DNA of 43,280 bases from Alphaproteobacteria bacterium (lineage in GTDB: Bacteria; Pseudomonadota; Alphaproteobacteria; RF32; CAG-239). Where the stretch lies: positions 1 to 43,280 of the forward strand of contig JAGAJR010000003.1 of assembly GCA_017626035.1 (NCBI GenBank). The letters run 5' to 3'. Under the pieces are notes generated by a model that saw nothing but the letters and a program-made list of their open reading frames with translations, was not told where the DNA came from and did no database searches. Position numbers and translations under genes: made by a program. Shown one piece after another: positions 34,346 through 42,490 of this stretch (the first letter of the stretch is position 1; every line of letters begins with the position of its first letter).

Positions 34346-35252
34346 CTTCTTCCAAAAATTGGGATTCGGTTTAAAGAAATCCTCCTCCAAAATCACCGGC
34401 GGCCTGTCCGGCATCTTTACACAAAAGAAAGTTGACGAACAAACGCTTGAAGAATTGGAAGAACTCTTAATCACAGCGGACTTAGGCATAAAAGCCGTTA
34501 CAAAAATCATCACGGCCTTTTCCAAACGGCGTTTGAACAAAGACAGCACGGACGAAGAAATTCGTAAAGAACTGGCCTCTGACATTGAAAACATTCTGAA
34601 ACCTTGTGAAAAAAAACTGGACTTCCATAGTTCGCAAAAACCTTTTGTTGTCTTAATGGTCGGCGTCAACGGTGCCGGAAAAACCACCACAATCGGAAAA
34701 CTGGCTTCAAAATTACAAAAAAGCGGAAAACAAATCTCCTTTATTGCCGCAGATACTTTCCGGGCTGCCGCCGTCGAACAGCTTCAAGTCTGGGGAAACC
34801 GTTGCAAAATCCGTGTTTACAACGGCCCGAACGGCTGCGATTCTGCCGGATTATGTTATGACGGATTAAATGAAGCCATTCGCCAAAAAGACGACATCGT
34901 TTTTATTGACACTGCCGGTAGATTACAAAACAAATCCGGTCTGATGGATGAACTCAAAAAAGTGGTAAAGGTCATCAAAAAAGTCATTCCTGACGCTCCT
35001 CATGCCACCTTGCTGACTATCGACGCCACAACCGGACAAAACGCCCTTTCTCAAGTAAATATATTTAAAGAAATCGTCGATGTGTCCGGTTTGGTTGTTA
35101 CCAAACTTGACGGTTCGGCAAAAGGCGGAATACTCGTGGCCGTCGCCGAAGAAACAAACACGCCGGTTCACTACATCGGTATTGGCGAAGGAATTGATGA
35201 CTTAGACGAATTTAATGCCGCTGATTTTGCAAAAGGATTGTTGGAACTATGA
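34338..35252 (+). CDS. ftsY: signal recognition particle receptor FtsY
   Basis: FtsY docks SRP-ribosome complexes at the membrane. The 304-residue protein has the NG domains: GVNGAGKTTT (G1, about 109-118), DTFRAAAVEQL, DTAGR and TKLDGSAKGG. The acidic N-terminal A domain of E. coli is missing; a short amphipathic start (MSNFFQKLGFGLKKS) likely binds membrane. The ATG overlaps the mtaB end, and the stop overlaps the xseA start (ATGA). Confidence 0.97.
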   Translation: MSNFFQKLGFGLKKSSSKITGGLSGIFTQKKVDEQTLEELEELLITADLGIKAVTKIITAFSKRRLNKDSTDEEIRKELASDIENILKPCEKKLDFHSSQKPFVVLMVGVNGAGKTTTIGKLASKLQKSGKQISFIAADTFRAAAVEQLQVWGNRCKIRVYNGPNGCDSAGLCYDGLNEAIRQKDDIVFIDTAGRLQNKSGLMDELKKVVKVIKKVIPDAPHATLLTIDATTGQNALSQVNIFKEIVDVSGLVVTKLDGSAKGGILVAVAEETNTPVHYIGIGEGIDDLDEFNAADFAKGLLEL

Positions 35253-36556
35253 TGGAACAAATACCTGAATTCAGTGTCAGCGAAATCTCCTTTGAAATTA
35301 AACGCTTTGTAGAAACGGCATTCAACAAAGTCCGTGTCCGAGGAGAAATCTTCGGAGCCAAGAGAGCCGATTCCGGACACTGGTATTTATCGCTCAAAGA
35401 TGAAAATGCCGTTCTTTCCGCCGTCATCTGGAAAGGCGTTGCCAACACCCTTCCCATCAAACCGGAAGATGGTCTTGAAGTTGTTGCCACCGGCAAAATC
35501 ACCACATTTCCGGGCAAATCCTCCTACCAGATTGTTATTGAGCAAATGGAAGTGGCCGGAACGGGTGCCCTGCTGAAATTATTGGAAGAAAGAAAACAAA
35601 GATATGCCGCCGAAGGACTGTTTGACGCAATTCATAAAAAGAAGATTCCCTTCCTTCCGGAAACCATCGGCGTTGTTACCAGTGCCAGCGGAGCCGTTAT
35701 CCGTGACATCATCCATCGTGTCAGCGACCGTTTTCCGAGCCATATTTTGCTATGGCCGACACCGGTTCAGGGCGAAGGTGCCGCCGAAAAAATAGCGGCA
35801 GCAATTGAAGGTTTTAACAAATTGTCCAAAGACGGACCGATAAAACGTCCGGATGTAATTATTGTTGCCCGGGGCGGAGGAAGTTTGGAAGATTTATGGC
35901 CGTTCAACGAGGATGTCGTTATCAGGGCTGTCTTTGCTTCCGAAATTCCGTTAATTTCAGCCGTCGGACACGAAACCGACACCATGCTCATAGATTATGT
36001 TTCCGACAAACGGGCTCCTACCCCGACAGGTGCCGCCGAATTTGCCGTTCCGGTCAGAAATGAACTTTATTCTCAACTGATGACCACGCAAAGCCGCTTG
36101 GTAAACGGAACACACCGTTATCTGGAAGAACTGAAAAACCGAATTGAAGGATTGGGACGAGGGATTCCCAAATTAGATCAGATTTTAAATGAAAATACCC
36201 AGAAACTCGACGATCGCATTGAACGACTTAAACTCGCTTTTCAAAACTTTCTGACTAATAAAAAAAATCAGGTGGAAAGAACCGGCCTGCGTCCGTATTA
36301 CATTTTGAACATATTTGAAAAAAAGCAAGAAAATTTAAAGAACTTGGCGATTAGACTGGATTCTGTTTCAATAGATTCGGTTTTGAAACGGGGCTTTGCC
36401 TGGGTTAGGAATGAACAGCAAAAAACCGTTTATGACACAAAACAGGCCAAACAAAGTTCCTCGCTGGAAATCAAATTTATTGACGGAAGCATTAAAACAA
36501 AGGTGGTATCAAAGAAAAATGACTCATTACAAGGCGATTTGTTCGATTTTATGTAG
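35249..36556 (+). CDS. xseA: exodeoxyribonuclease VII large subunit
   Basis: XseA with XseB degrades single-stranded DNA from both ends. The 435-residue protein has an N-terminal OB-fold (FSVSEISFEIKRFVE...VRVRGEI) and the catalytic domain with GVVTSASGAVIRDIIHRVSDR, RGGGSLEDLWPFN and AVGHETDTMLID. A coiled coil (about 270-375) follows. The start is ATG 35249 (4-bp overlap with ftsY) or ATG 35252. xseB is not in the window. Confidence 0.97.
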   Translation: MMEQIPEFSVSEISFEIKRFVETAFNKVRVRGEIFGAKRADSGHWYLSLKDENAVLSAVIWKGVANTLPIKPEDGLEVVATGKITTFPGKSSYQIVIEQMEVAGTGALLKLLEERKQRYAAEGLFDAIHKKKIPFLPETIGVVTSASGAVIRDIIHRVSDRFPSHILLWPTPVQGEGAAEKIAAAIEGFNKLSKDGPIKRPDVIIVARGGGSLEDLWPFNEDVVIRAVFASEIPLISAVGHETDTMLIDYVSDKRAPTPTGAAEFAVPVRNELYSQLMTTQSRLVNGTHRYLEELKNRIEGLGRGIPKLDQILNENTQKLDDRIERLKLAFQNFLTNKKNQVERTGLRPYYILNIFEKKQENLKNLAIRLDSVSIDSVLKRGFAWVRNEQQKTVYDTKQAKQSSSLEIKFIDGSIKTKVVSKKNDSLQGDLFDFM

Positions 36557-37361
36557 TTTAGGCGTATTGGGAACAATCTCTCCCGCAGCGGCAGTTCAAC
36601 TTTGCGGCAAAACGGCTCAGGGAGAAATCCTGTCCGGCCATGCCCCAAACGCAGACAAAGTAATTTTTAACCAAAAAGAATATGCTCTTGCTCCGGACGG
36701 AAGATTTATGATTGCTTTCGGACGAGACGATACCAAACAACAATCATTTACAATCATAGATAAAGAGGGAAAAACGCACTCTTATAATTTGGAAATCGCT
36801 CCGACAAAATGGAATATTCAAAAAATAAACGGTGTTCCGCAAAAAAAAGTAACTCCGTCCAAAAACGATCAGAAAGAAATTGACCGGGAAAGAGCCTCCG
36901 TCCGCAAGGCTTTGAGTTATGACATTACTCAGCCTTATTGGCAAACCGGATTTATTAAACCGGTTACCGGACGCACCAGCGGAGAATTCGGCGGACAAAG
37001 AATCATGAACGGGCAAAAGAAAAATCCGCATCAGGGTTGGGATATTGCCGCCCCTCAGGGAACCAAAATAAAAGCTTCTGCCGGCGGTGTCGTTACATTG
37101 AGCGGCGGAGATTATTTTTACTCCGGAAATATGGTTGTGATTGACCACGGACAAAACCTTACCACCATATATGCCCACATGAGCAAAGTTTTCGTAAAAC
37201 CCGGAGATATTGTCAAACAGGGCGATATCATCGGCGAAGTCGGAAAAACCGGACGGGCAACCGGACCGCACTTGCACTGGGGAGCGTCTCTGAACGGAGT
37301 CCGGTTTAATCCGCAGTCATTATTATCTATGAATAACGCTGATTTTTGTTTTAATTTATAA
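36519..37361 (+). CDS. secreted M23 family peptidoglycan endopeptidase
   Basis: The start at 36519 is chosen because it follows AGGTGG and begins a good signal peptide (MTHYKAICSILCSLGVLG...SPAAA, about 1-25); the open frame extends further up only inside xseA. The 280-residue precursor has a C-terminal LytM domain with zinc-ligand motifs HQGWDIA and HLHWG and the central VVIDHGQNLTTIYAHMS. It likely cleaves peptide crosslinks in the periplasm, or acts as a Lyt-type activator. It overlaps xseA by 38 bp. Confidence 0.93.
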   Translation: MTHYKAICSILCSLGVLGTISPAAAVQLCGKTAQGEILSGHAPNADKVIFNQKEYALAPDGRFMIAFGRDDTKQQSFTIIDKEGKTHSYNLEIAPTKWNIQKINGVPQKKVTPSKNDQKEIDRERASVRKALSYDITQPYWQTGFIKPVTGRTSGEFGGQRIMNGQKKNPHQGWDIAAPQGTKIKASAGGVVTLSGGDYFYSGNMVVIDHGQNLTTIYAHMSKVFVKPGDIVKQGDIIGEVGKTGRATGPHLHWGASLNGVRFNPQSLLSMNNADFCFNL

Positions 37362-37408
37362 ATGATTGATATAAACTTGAAACAATTAGGGATAAAAAGA
37401 GGTAATTT

Positions 37409-37831
37409 ATGCAGACACCACTTAAACAAATCGTCTGGGAAAATGTAACCTGTCTGATTGTCGACGACGACAAATTCTCCAGAACATTTATCAAAACGGC
37501 TCTTTACCAAATCGGGATTAAAAACGTCAAAGAAGCCGCCACGGCCAAGGAAGCATCGGAACAAATAAGCAATTTCAAAATTGACATCATTCTGCTGGAT
37601 CAGCAAATGCCGGAAACCAGCGGAATTGAATTTGCCCGCAAATTAAAGAATAATCCTCTGAACAATGCAGGAGAAATCCCGATTATTATGATTACGGTTG
37701 ATACTAAAGAAAAAACCGTTCTGGATGCCAAGGAACTTGGTATCAAAGAATATCTGGTAAAGCCGATTTCTCCTCTGGCTTTGAAAAAAAGAATCAGCAG
37801 TGCTTTCGGCATAAAACAAGAAAGAGTATAA
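37409..37831 (+). CDS. stand-alone CheY-like response regulator
   Basis: A 140-residue single receiver domain: acidic pocket VDDD (Asp19-21), phosphoacceptor Asp64 in ILLDQQMP, switch Thr96 and Lys118 in LVKPIS. No output domain is present, so it works by protein contact, in motility or cell-cycle phosphorelay. The ATG at 37409 follows AGAGG. No histidine kinase is adjacent. Confidence 0.9.
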   Translation: MQTPLKQIVWENVTCLIVDDDKFSRTFIKTALYQIGIKNVKEAATAKEASEQISNFKIDIILLDQQMPETSGIEFARKLKNNPLNNAGEIPIIMITVDTKEKTVLDAKELGIKEYLVKPISPLALKKRISSAFGIKQERV

Positions 37832-37835
37832 TCAA

Positions 37836-38651
37836 GTGACTAGCCTACATATTTTACTGTTATCAATTTTGCAGGGATTAACAGAATTTTTACCTGTTAG
37901 TTCATCGGGACACCTTATTTTATTTTCAAAATTTACAACATTTCCGGATCAAGGATTGGATTTGGACGTTGCCGTGCATGTCGGTTCAATCATGGCCGTT
38001 ATGATTTATTTTTCCGAATATATTCACGAAATGATTGTCGGGGTCTTAAAAACATATTGTATTCCAAGCTTTAAAAATAAAGGCAGCAAACTCTTTTGGC
38101 TGATTGTCCTAGGAACAATCCCGGCAATAATTGCCGGATTGGCACTCAAAACCTACGGTATGGAATGGCTGAGAAATCCGAAAATTATCGGTTGGACAAT
38201 GCTTGGTTTCGGAATTGTCTTATATATAGCCGATAAAGTCGGAATGACAATCCGTAAAGTAGACCATTTAACTGCCCTGGATGCCATATTAATCGGCTTA
38301 GCTCAGTGTCTGGCTCTGATACCGGGAACCAGCCGTTCGGGAATAACCATAACCATGGGACGATTCTTGGGAATGGAACGCCGTGAAGCCGCAAAATTTG
38401 CCATGCTGCTGTCAATCCCGACCATTGCCGCTGCCGGACTTCTGGTAAGTTATGAACTTTATCAACAGGACAACTTAGGCCTTATCATAAATGCCATTGA
38501 CGGTGTAACCTATTCATTTATCGCATCTATTTTGGCAATTTACATCATTATGTGGTGGTTAAAAAAATCAACATTCCTTCCTTTTGTAATTTATCGATTA
38601 TTTTTAGGAAGTTTCTTGATTTTAAATTCATATGGATATATAAAGTTCTAG
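37836..38651 (+). CDS. uppP: undecaprenyl-diphosphatase UppP
   Basis: UppP recycles undecaprenyl pyrophosphate to the lipid carrier for peptidoglycan and other glycans. The 271-residue integral membrane protein has LPVSSSGHLIL near the start and IPGTSRSGITITMGRFLGM in the middle, the two conserved phosphatase regions. The start is GTG 37836, 4 bp after the response-regulator stop codon. Its end is 11 bp before tRNA-Leu, and the serine-recombinase frame overlaps its 3' end in antisense. Confidence 0.96.
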   Translation: MTSLHILLLSILQGLTEFLPVSSSGHLILFSKFTTFPDQGLDLDVAVHVGSIMAVMIYFSEYIHEMIVGVLKTYCIPSFKNKGSKLFWLIVLGTIPAIIAGLALKTYGMEWLRNPKIIGWTMLGFGIVLYIADKVGMTIRKVDHLTALDAILIGLAQCLALIPGTSRSGITITMGRFLGMERREAAKFAMLLSIPTIAAAGLLVSYELYQQDNLGLIINAIDGVTYSFIASILAIYIIMWWLKKSTFLPFVIYRLFLGSFLILNSYGYIKF

Positions 38652-40209
38652 AAAAGAGATTCGCCCTGGTGGTGGAATTGGTAGACACGTATGCTTCAGG
38701 TGCATATGACCCCAGGTCGTGGAAGTTCGAGTCTTCTCCAGGGCACCAATCTTTACAAGCTCCTATTTTTGATAGGAGCTTGAAGTTTTTTCTCATTGAT
38801 ATTTCAGGATTTTTTCCATCCATAAAAAAGTTCGCAAAAACGATATTTAAAATACGCCGTTTTTCTTCAATTTGCGAACTTTTGAAAATTGCAAAAGAAT
38901 TTTGACTAAAATTCAATACCTTATCAATAGCCCTTTCCACCGAGGTATCAGGCATCTGTAATTTCTCAATTTTGGCTTGGAGTTCAATTTTAGCTGTTTC
39001 ATATTCGGAATTCTTGCTGCGATACACCTCGGCAGGAACTGTTCCTGCAATCAGCAAATCCAAAAGTTTCTTCTGATTTTCCTCAACATCAGCGAGTTCA
39101 TTGCGATTCTTTTCTAATTGATAATAAGTATTACCGTGAGTTGCTTCATACTGCTTTTTCAAGCGAATAGCCAAAGCAGATTTCAAATCATCATCAAAAT
39201 GGATTGATGAAAGGGATTTCTCAACTTCTTTCAACAAAACCTTTTCGCTGACATTGTTGCAATGTTCGCAGTTTTTCAGGTCAGTATGTCGCAAATAGAC
39301 ATACTTATCCTTCTTGGTGTATGGCGAAAGCAAACAACCACAATGTTTGCAACGAACCAATCCCCGAAAAATGTAGGGTTCTTTGGTATGTTTTGAAGTT
39401 CGTTTGAATTTTCCCGTCCTTATTTCAGTGCACTTGTCAAACAATTCCTTTGAAATGAGCTTCTCATAACGGTGAGGATAATAATCTTTGTTGTAATACA
39501 TTACCCCATAATAAAATGGGTTTTTCAGAATATTCGCAAACTGGGATTTCGTGATAGGGTTATGAGCAGTAGTTTTATTCCGCAACCCCCAACCTTTGGA
39601 TTTCTTGACTAACTCATCCATAGAAAACAGCCCTGTGGAATATTCTTCAAATAATTTCTTAATCAAAGGACCTCGGACAGGGTCAATAATAATAGTCTTA
39701 TTACCCCGTTCATCTCCGGCATTTAAATAGCCAATCGGTGCAGGAGCAGGTAAAAGTCCCTCATTAAGCATTTTTTCTTCGGACCGTTTAACATTATCAG
39801 AAAGAGCTCCAACATAAGCTTTTGCCATCAACACACACATATCCCACATCACTTTTTGGGTATTCTTGGTCCTATCGTTAACGACCATTGCTTCTCGCAA
39901 AAAGTGCAGTTCTATTTTTCCTTGTTCAATCAAGTCATTTAAAACGGGTGTTTCCTTGAAAGAGCGTTGCAACCTATCAACAGCATCTACAACAACGGCT
40001 ATTTTTTCCCGTTGTTTTTTAACAAAGGTCAGCATTTCATTAAACTGTGGTCGCTTTCCTTTGGTTGAACTTTCGGTAATGTTATATTCTTGAATAATAT
40101 CAAGATTGTGTCTTTCGCAATACTTACGCAGCCTGTCTAACTGGGCATCCAGAGAAAACCCGTCTTCCTGCATCTCTGTTGAAACTCTTGCTAAAATAAC
40201 TGCTTTCAT
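38548..40209 (-). CDS. large serine recombinase (integrase), frame running through tRNA-Leu
   Basis: The start at 40209 (MKAVILARVS) has TAGGAG 7 bp upstream; the frame could begin earlier without a Shine-Dalgarno. The 553-residue product has a resolvase catalytic domain (ARVSTEMQ, Ser10), a recombinase domain (NAGDERGNKTIIIDPVRGPL...NPFYYGVMYY), a zinc ribbon (RCKHCGCLLSPYT...NCEHCNN) and a coiled coil. About the last 70 residues come from antisense tRNA-Leu and uppP sequence (DWCPGEDSNFHDLGSYAPEA), so the native C-terminus depends on integration. Large serine integrases use tRNA genes less often than tyrosine integrases. Confidence 0.88.
   Translation of the reverse strand: MKAVILARVSTEMQEDGFSLDAQLDRLRKYCERHNLDIIQEYNITESSTKGKRPQFNEMLTFVKKQREKIAVVVDAVDRLQRSFKETPVLNDLIEQGKIELHFLREAMVVNDRTKNTQKVMWDMCVLMAKAYVGALSDNVKRSEEKMLNEGLLPAPAPIGYLNAGDERGNKTIIIDPVRGPLIKKLFEEYSTGLFSMDELVKKSKGWGLRNKTTAHNPITKSQFANILKNPFYYGVMYYNKDYYPHRYEKLISKELFDKCTEIRTGKFKRTSKHTKEPYIFRGLVRCKHCGCLLSPYTKKDKYVYLRHTDLKNCEHCNNVSEKVLLKEVEKSLSSIHFDDDLKSALAIRLKKQYEATHGNTYYQLEKNRNELADVEENQKKLLDLLIAGTVPAEVYRSKNSEYETAKIELQAKIEKLQMPDTSVERAIDKVLNFSQNSFAIFKSSQIEEKRRILNIVFANFFMDGKNPEISMRKNFKLLSKIGACKDWCPGEDSNFHDLGSYAPEAYVSTNSTTRANLFSRTLYIHMNLKSRNFLKIIDKLQKEGMLIFLTTT
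38663..38748 (+). tRNA. tRNA-Leu (anticodon CAG)
   Basis: Acceptor GCCCTGG (38663-38669) pairs with CCAGGGC (38738-38744), and ACCA is encoded (38745-38748). The anticodon stem TATGC/GCATA encloses the loop TTCAGGT with CAG at 38697-38699. The long variable arm (type II tRNA) and the T-arm GGAAG-TTCGAGT-CTTCT confirm Leu. Its 3' end is the apparent insertion site of the adjacent element. Confidence 0.96.
38756..38792 (+). terminator. terminator downstream of tRNA-Leu
   Basis: CAAGCTCCTA (38756-38765) pairs perfectly with TAGGAGCTTG (38773-38782), followed by a T-rich run. It ends the uppP/tRNA transcript and lies inside the recombinase frame, which is transcribed the other way. Confidence 0.8.
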
Positions 40210-40219
40210 ATCCATACTC

Positions 40220-40342
40220 CTAACAAACCTGTTTCTGCATTTCAATTTCTAACAACAGAAACAACAACTGGAAAATATCTTCACTAGATTCAACTGCTTT
40301 TTTTGTTTCTTTATTTTGATTTTGGTAATTTGTGCAAATCAT
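40220..40342 (-). CDS. 40-codon ORF immediately upstream of the serine recombinase
   Basis: ATG 40342 follows AGGGGATAAC, a strong Shine-Dalgarno. The product is a 40-residue peptide beginning MICTNYQNQNKETKKAVESS and ending in a Leu-rich helix and MQKQVC. Its TAG stop overlaps the recombinase Shine-Dalgarno, so the two are translationally linked. Candidates are a recombination directionality factor or a leader peptide; there is no recognised family. Confidence 0.5.
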   Translation of the reverse strand: MICTNYQNQNKETKKAVESSEDIFQLLFLLLEIEMQKQVC

Positions 40343-40522
40343 AGTTATCCCCTATACGAGTTGAAACTATATTTGCAATTCTGAATATAAATATGGATAT
40401 GTATTTTAAGAATAGAGGATAACACCACCTCATTGAACGAAATAGATACTACATTCAAAGTTTTTAAAAGTCAAATTTCTGCGAACTTTTTTTATTAAAT
40501 AAAATCAATATATTGCATCTCA

Positions 40523-40570
40523 TTATCAAAAAAATTAAATTTTTGGGTATTTTGATAAATAAATTTATCA
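40523..40570. repeat. clustered TTTGATAA half-sites upstream of rep
   Basis: TTATCAAAA (40523-40531) and TTTTGATAA (40550-40558) form one inverted pair. TGATAAAT (40553-40560) and ATTTATCA (40563-40570) form a perfect 8-bp palindrome with a 2-bp centre. The same half-site appears at 43094-43124 before the small recombinase gene. Confidence 0.65.
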
Positions 40571-40694
40571 GAATAATTTTGCATCAGGAAAAGCTGATGT
40601 GATATTATTCATCATTGCTGATAAAAAATTATAAATAATGGAATTTGCTGGACTTTTAGACATCACATTCCCTACTTTTCACAATTTTATGCTT

Positions 40695-40711
40695 CCTCTT
40701 AAAAAAAGAGG
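40695..40711 (+). repeat. short hairpin upstream of rep
   Basis: CCTCTT (40695-40700) pairs with AAGAGG (40706-40711) around an A5 loop, about 40 bp before the rep ATG. It is a candidate nick-site hairpin for an HUH initiator, but no known origin sequence is recognised. Confidence 0.3.
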
Positions 40712-40751
40712 GGCATTAGAATTTTATTATCTAAATTATTAAGGATATATT

Positions 40752-41465
40752 ATGGAAACAAGCAGATTAAACAATTTCAAAAAACAATTAAAACAATATA
40801 ATGAGAAATTTCTCATAACAAATGATGATAACCTCATAACAGCAACCTCAACGAAATTTATAGAACCAACCATTGAAGAAAAAGAGCTGGATTTAATTAA
40901 ATTTCATCAACAGATGTTAAAAAATAACAATATTCAATTAATGAATAAATTTAAAGAAACCAAAAGAAATGAAATAAAAAAATACAAAGAAACTCATTCT
41001 AAAAAAGAAGCTAATAAACCAATTACTCCATATCGGCAGGAAATCATCAATACATTAAATAATTCAGCAAATGGATTTAATTTAGCTCTTACCCTAAATT
41101 TCAATCCTGTTAATTTATCTGGGTTATTTAACTTACAAATGGTTCAAAATAAAGTGAATGAATGGTGGAAGTTATACTGTTCCTATACTTTTGGAAGAGA
41201 TGCTTCCAAATATAAGACGATGAATTATATTGGAACTGTTGAACATTTTGATAGCAATATCCACGCACATTTATCCATTAAACATCCCCAAAAATTAATT
41301 ACTGATGAATTCATATACGATGAGGAACAAACAATAAAAATCCTCTGGAAAACAGTTCAAATGAGTGGAACAGTTTTTCTGGATAGGATTTTTAGTGATG
41401 GCTGGTTTTATTACCAGACAAAATGTTCTGACTTTCAAAATCGGTTAATTTTTTCTCCAAATTGA
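40752..41465 (+). CDS. HUH-type replication initiator / endonuclease (probable)
   Basis: The 237-residue protein has the three HUH motifs in order: motif I LALTLNF (111-117), motif II HAHLSI with His171-U-His173 in EHFDSNIHAHLSIKHP, and motif III GWFYYQTKCSD with candidate nucleophile Tyr220/221 and a Lys three residues later. A Lys-rich, probably helical N-terminus precedes them. Such proteins nick one strand to start rolling-circle replication or transfer. The ATG follows AAGGATATATT. The call rests on motifs seen by eye; the subfamily is not assigned. Confidence 0.65.
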   Translation: METSRLNNFKKQLKQYNEKFLITNDDNLITATSTKFIEPTIEEKELDLIKFHQQMLKNNNIQLMNKFKETKRNEIKKYKETHSKKEANKPITPYRQEIINTLNNSANGFNLALTLNFNPVNLSGLFNLQMVQNKVNEWWKLYCSYTFGRDASKYKTMNYIGTVEHFDSNIHAHLSIKHPQKLITDEFIYDEEQTIKILWKTVQMSGTVFLDRIFSDGWFYYQTKCSDFQNRLIFSPN

Positions 41466-41497
41466 TAAATACTTATATCAATAATCAAGGAGATTTG

Positions 41498-41770
41498 ATG
41501 AATAACAGCAAGAAAAATCAATATTTAGAGATGTTTTTAAACATTGCTGATGAATTACTACAAGAACAAAAGATAAAAAGTCGTAGAGATTTCAGTAGCC
41601 GATATTTGAATAAATGCTCCAACTATATTGGCTCTTTGGTTTATCAAGATAAGCAACCAAGTATAGCATCAGGATGGACTTTATTTGTAAATTTGAGCAG
41701 ACAGAAACAACTTCCACACTGGCAAGAAAAATTATCTGAAACTTTATATAATATGGCATTAAAGGATTAA
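41498..41770 (+). CDS. small protein with possible helix-turn-helix (90 aa)
   Basis: The start is ATG 41498 with AAGGAG 7 bp upstream; an upstream TTG overlapping rep is less likely. The pattern RRDFSSRYLNKCSNYIGSLVYQDKQPSIASGWTLFVNLSR (about 29-68) resembles small alphaproteobacterial proteins of the DUF6626 kind, in which a Ser/Arg-rich turn is followed by QPS and a helix. DNA binding is inferred only. It begins 32 bp after rep and ends one base before the ankyrin gene. Confidence 0.5.
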   Translation: MNNSKKNQYLEMFLNIADELLQEQKIKSRRDFSSRYLNKCSNYIGSLVYQDKQPSIASGWTLFVNLSRQKQLPHWQEKLSETLYNMALKD

Positions 41771-41771
41771 A

Positions 41772-42440
41772 ATGAGAGAAGATATAAATTTTGATGAACT
41801 AATAGATAAAATAGATTTTATATTAAATTCTTCTAAACCTCTGCCTCATTATATGAAAGAGGAACGAGAATTGGCTGAATTGGTAAAACATTTGAAAGAA
41901 ATTCCAAAATATGAAACTTTAAAACAGTTTGAACTTCTTTTTGATGTAGACCCCTTTTTAATGCATTTTTTAGCAGGAACAGATTTTACAAAGTTACTTA
42001 AAATTATTGATAGAACCACGATGAAATATAAGCATCTTGATGGATATACCCCCTTGATGATGATTGTGGTTAATCCGAATATTACAAATTTTGAGAAAAC
42101 AGTTGTGATTGACAGATTGATAGAAATGGGCTGTGATGTTAACAGACCAAATGATTTTGGAGAAACAGCTCTGATGATGGCGGTGAAGAGAAATAATCGT
42201 AAAATGATGGAGTATTTGTTGGAAAATGGGGCAAGTCCTAATATTTCTGATAATTTAGGAGTCACACCGTTAATGATTGCTACTTTTAATTCCCAACTCT
42301 ATAATATGGCAGTTCTTCGTTTTTTCAATGCTCAACTTGGAGCAACCTGTTCATCTTATGAATTTGATGTTTTTGACATAGCAGAAATAACAAAAATATC
42401 AAATACGATGGAAGTCTTGAAAGATTTCCAAAGACATTAA
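41772..42440 (+). CDS. ankyrin-repeat protein
   Basis: The 222-residue protein has an unrecognised N-terminal part (1-85) and about three ankyrin repeats (about 88-123, 127-158 and 161-195), with hallmark segments DGYTPLMMIVV, FGETALMMAVKRNNRKMMEYLLENGASPN and LGVTPLMIAT. No signal peptide is present. It overlaps none of its neighbours but starts 1 bp after the upstream stop codon, with AAGGATT as Shine-Dalgarno. Protein-binding cargo of unknown target, possibly immunity or host interaction, is inference. Confidence 0.75.
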   Translation: MREDINFDELIDKIDFILNSSKPLPHYMKEERELAELVKHLKEIPKYETLKQFELLFDVDPFLMHFLAGTDFTKLLKIIDRTTMKYKHLDGYTPLMMIVVNPNITNFEKTVVIDRLIEMGCDVNRPNDFGETALMMAVKRNNRKMMEYLLENGASPNISDNLGVTPLMIATFNSQLYNMAVLRFFNAQLGATCSSYEFDVFDIAEITKISNTMEVLKDFQRH

Positions 42441-42459
42441 TTTAACATATATGTTTGAT

Positions 42460-42487
42460 AAAACCAGAGTTTAAAAGCTCTGGTTTT
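42460..42487. terminator. bidirectional terminator
   Basis: AAAACCAGAG (42460-42469) pairs with CTCTGGTTTT (42478-42487) with an 8-nt loop and A/T flanks. It lies between the convergent ankyrin and small recombinase genes. Confidence 0.85.
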
Positions 42488-42490
42488 TGA

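Larger units (their letters stand above)
40343..40751. other. AT-rich gene-free interval with dense inverted repeats (origin/operator candidate)
   Basis: No ORF of note is seen between the recombinase unit and the HUH rep gene. The interval holds the TTTGATAA inverted repeats (40523-40570), a CATCAG/CTGATG hairpin (40582-40599) and a CCTCTT/AAGAGG hairpin (40695-40711) just before rep. Such clustering fits a replication origin or a divergent regulatory region. Confidence 0.5.
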
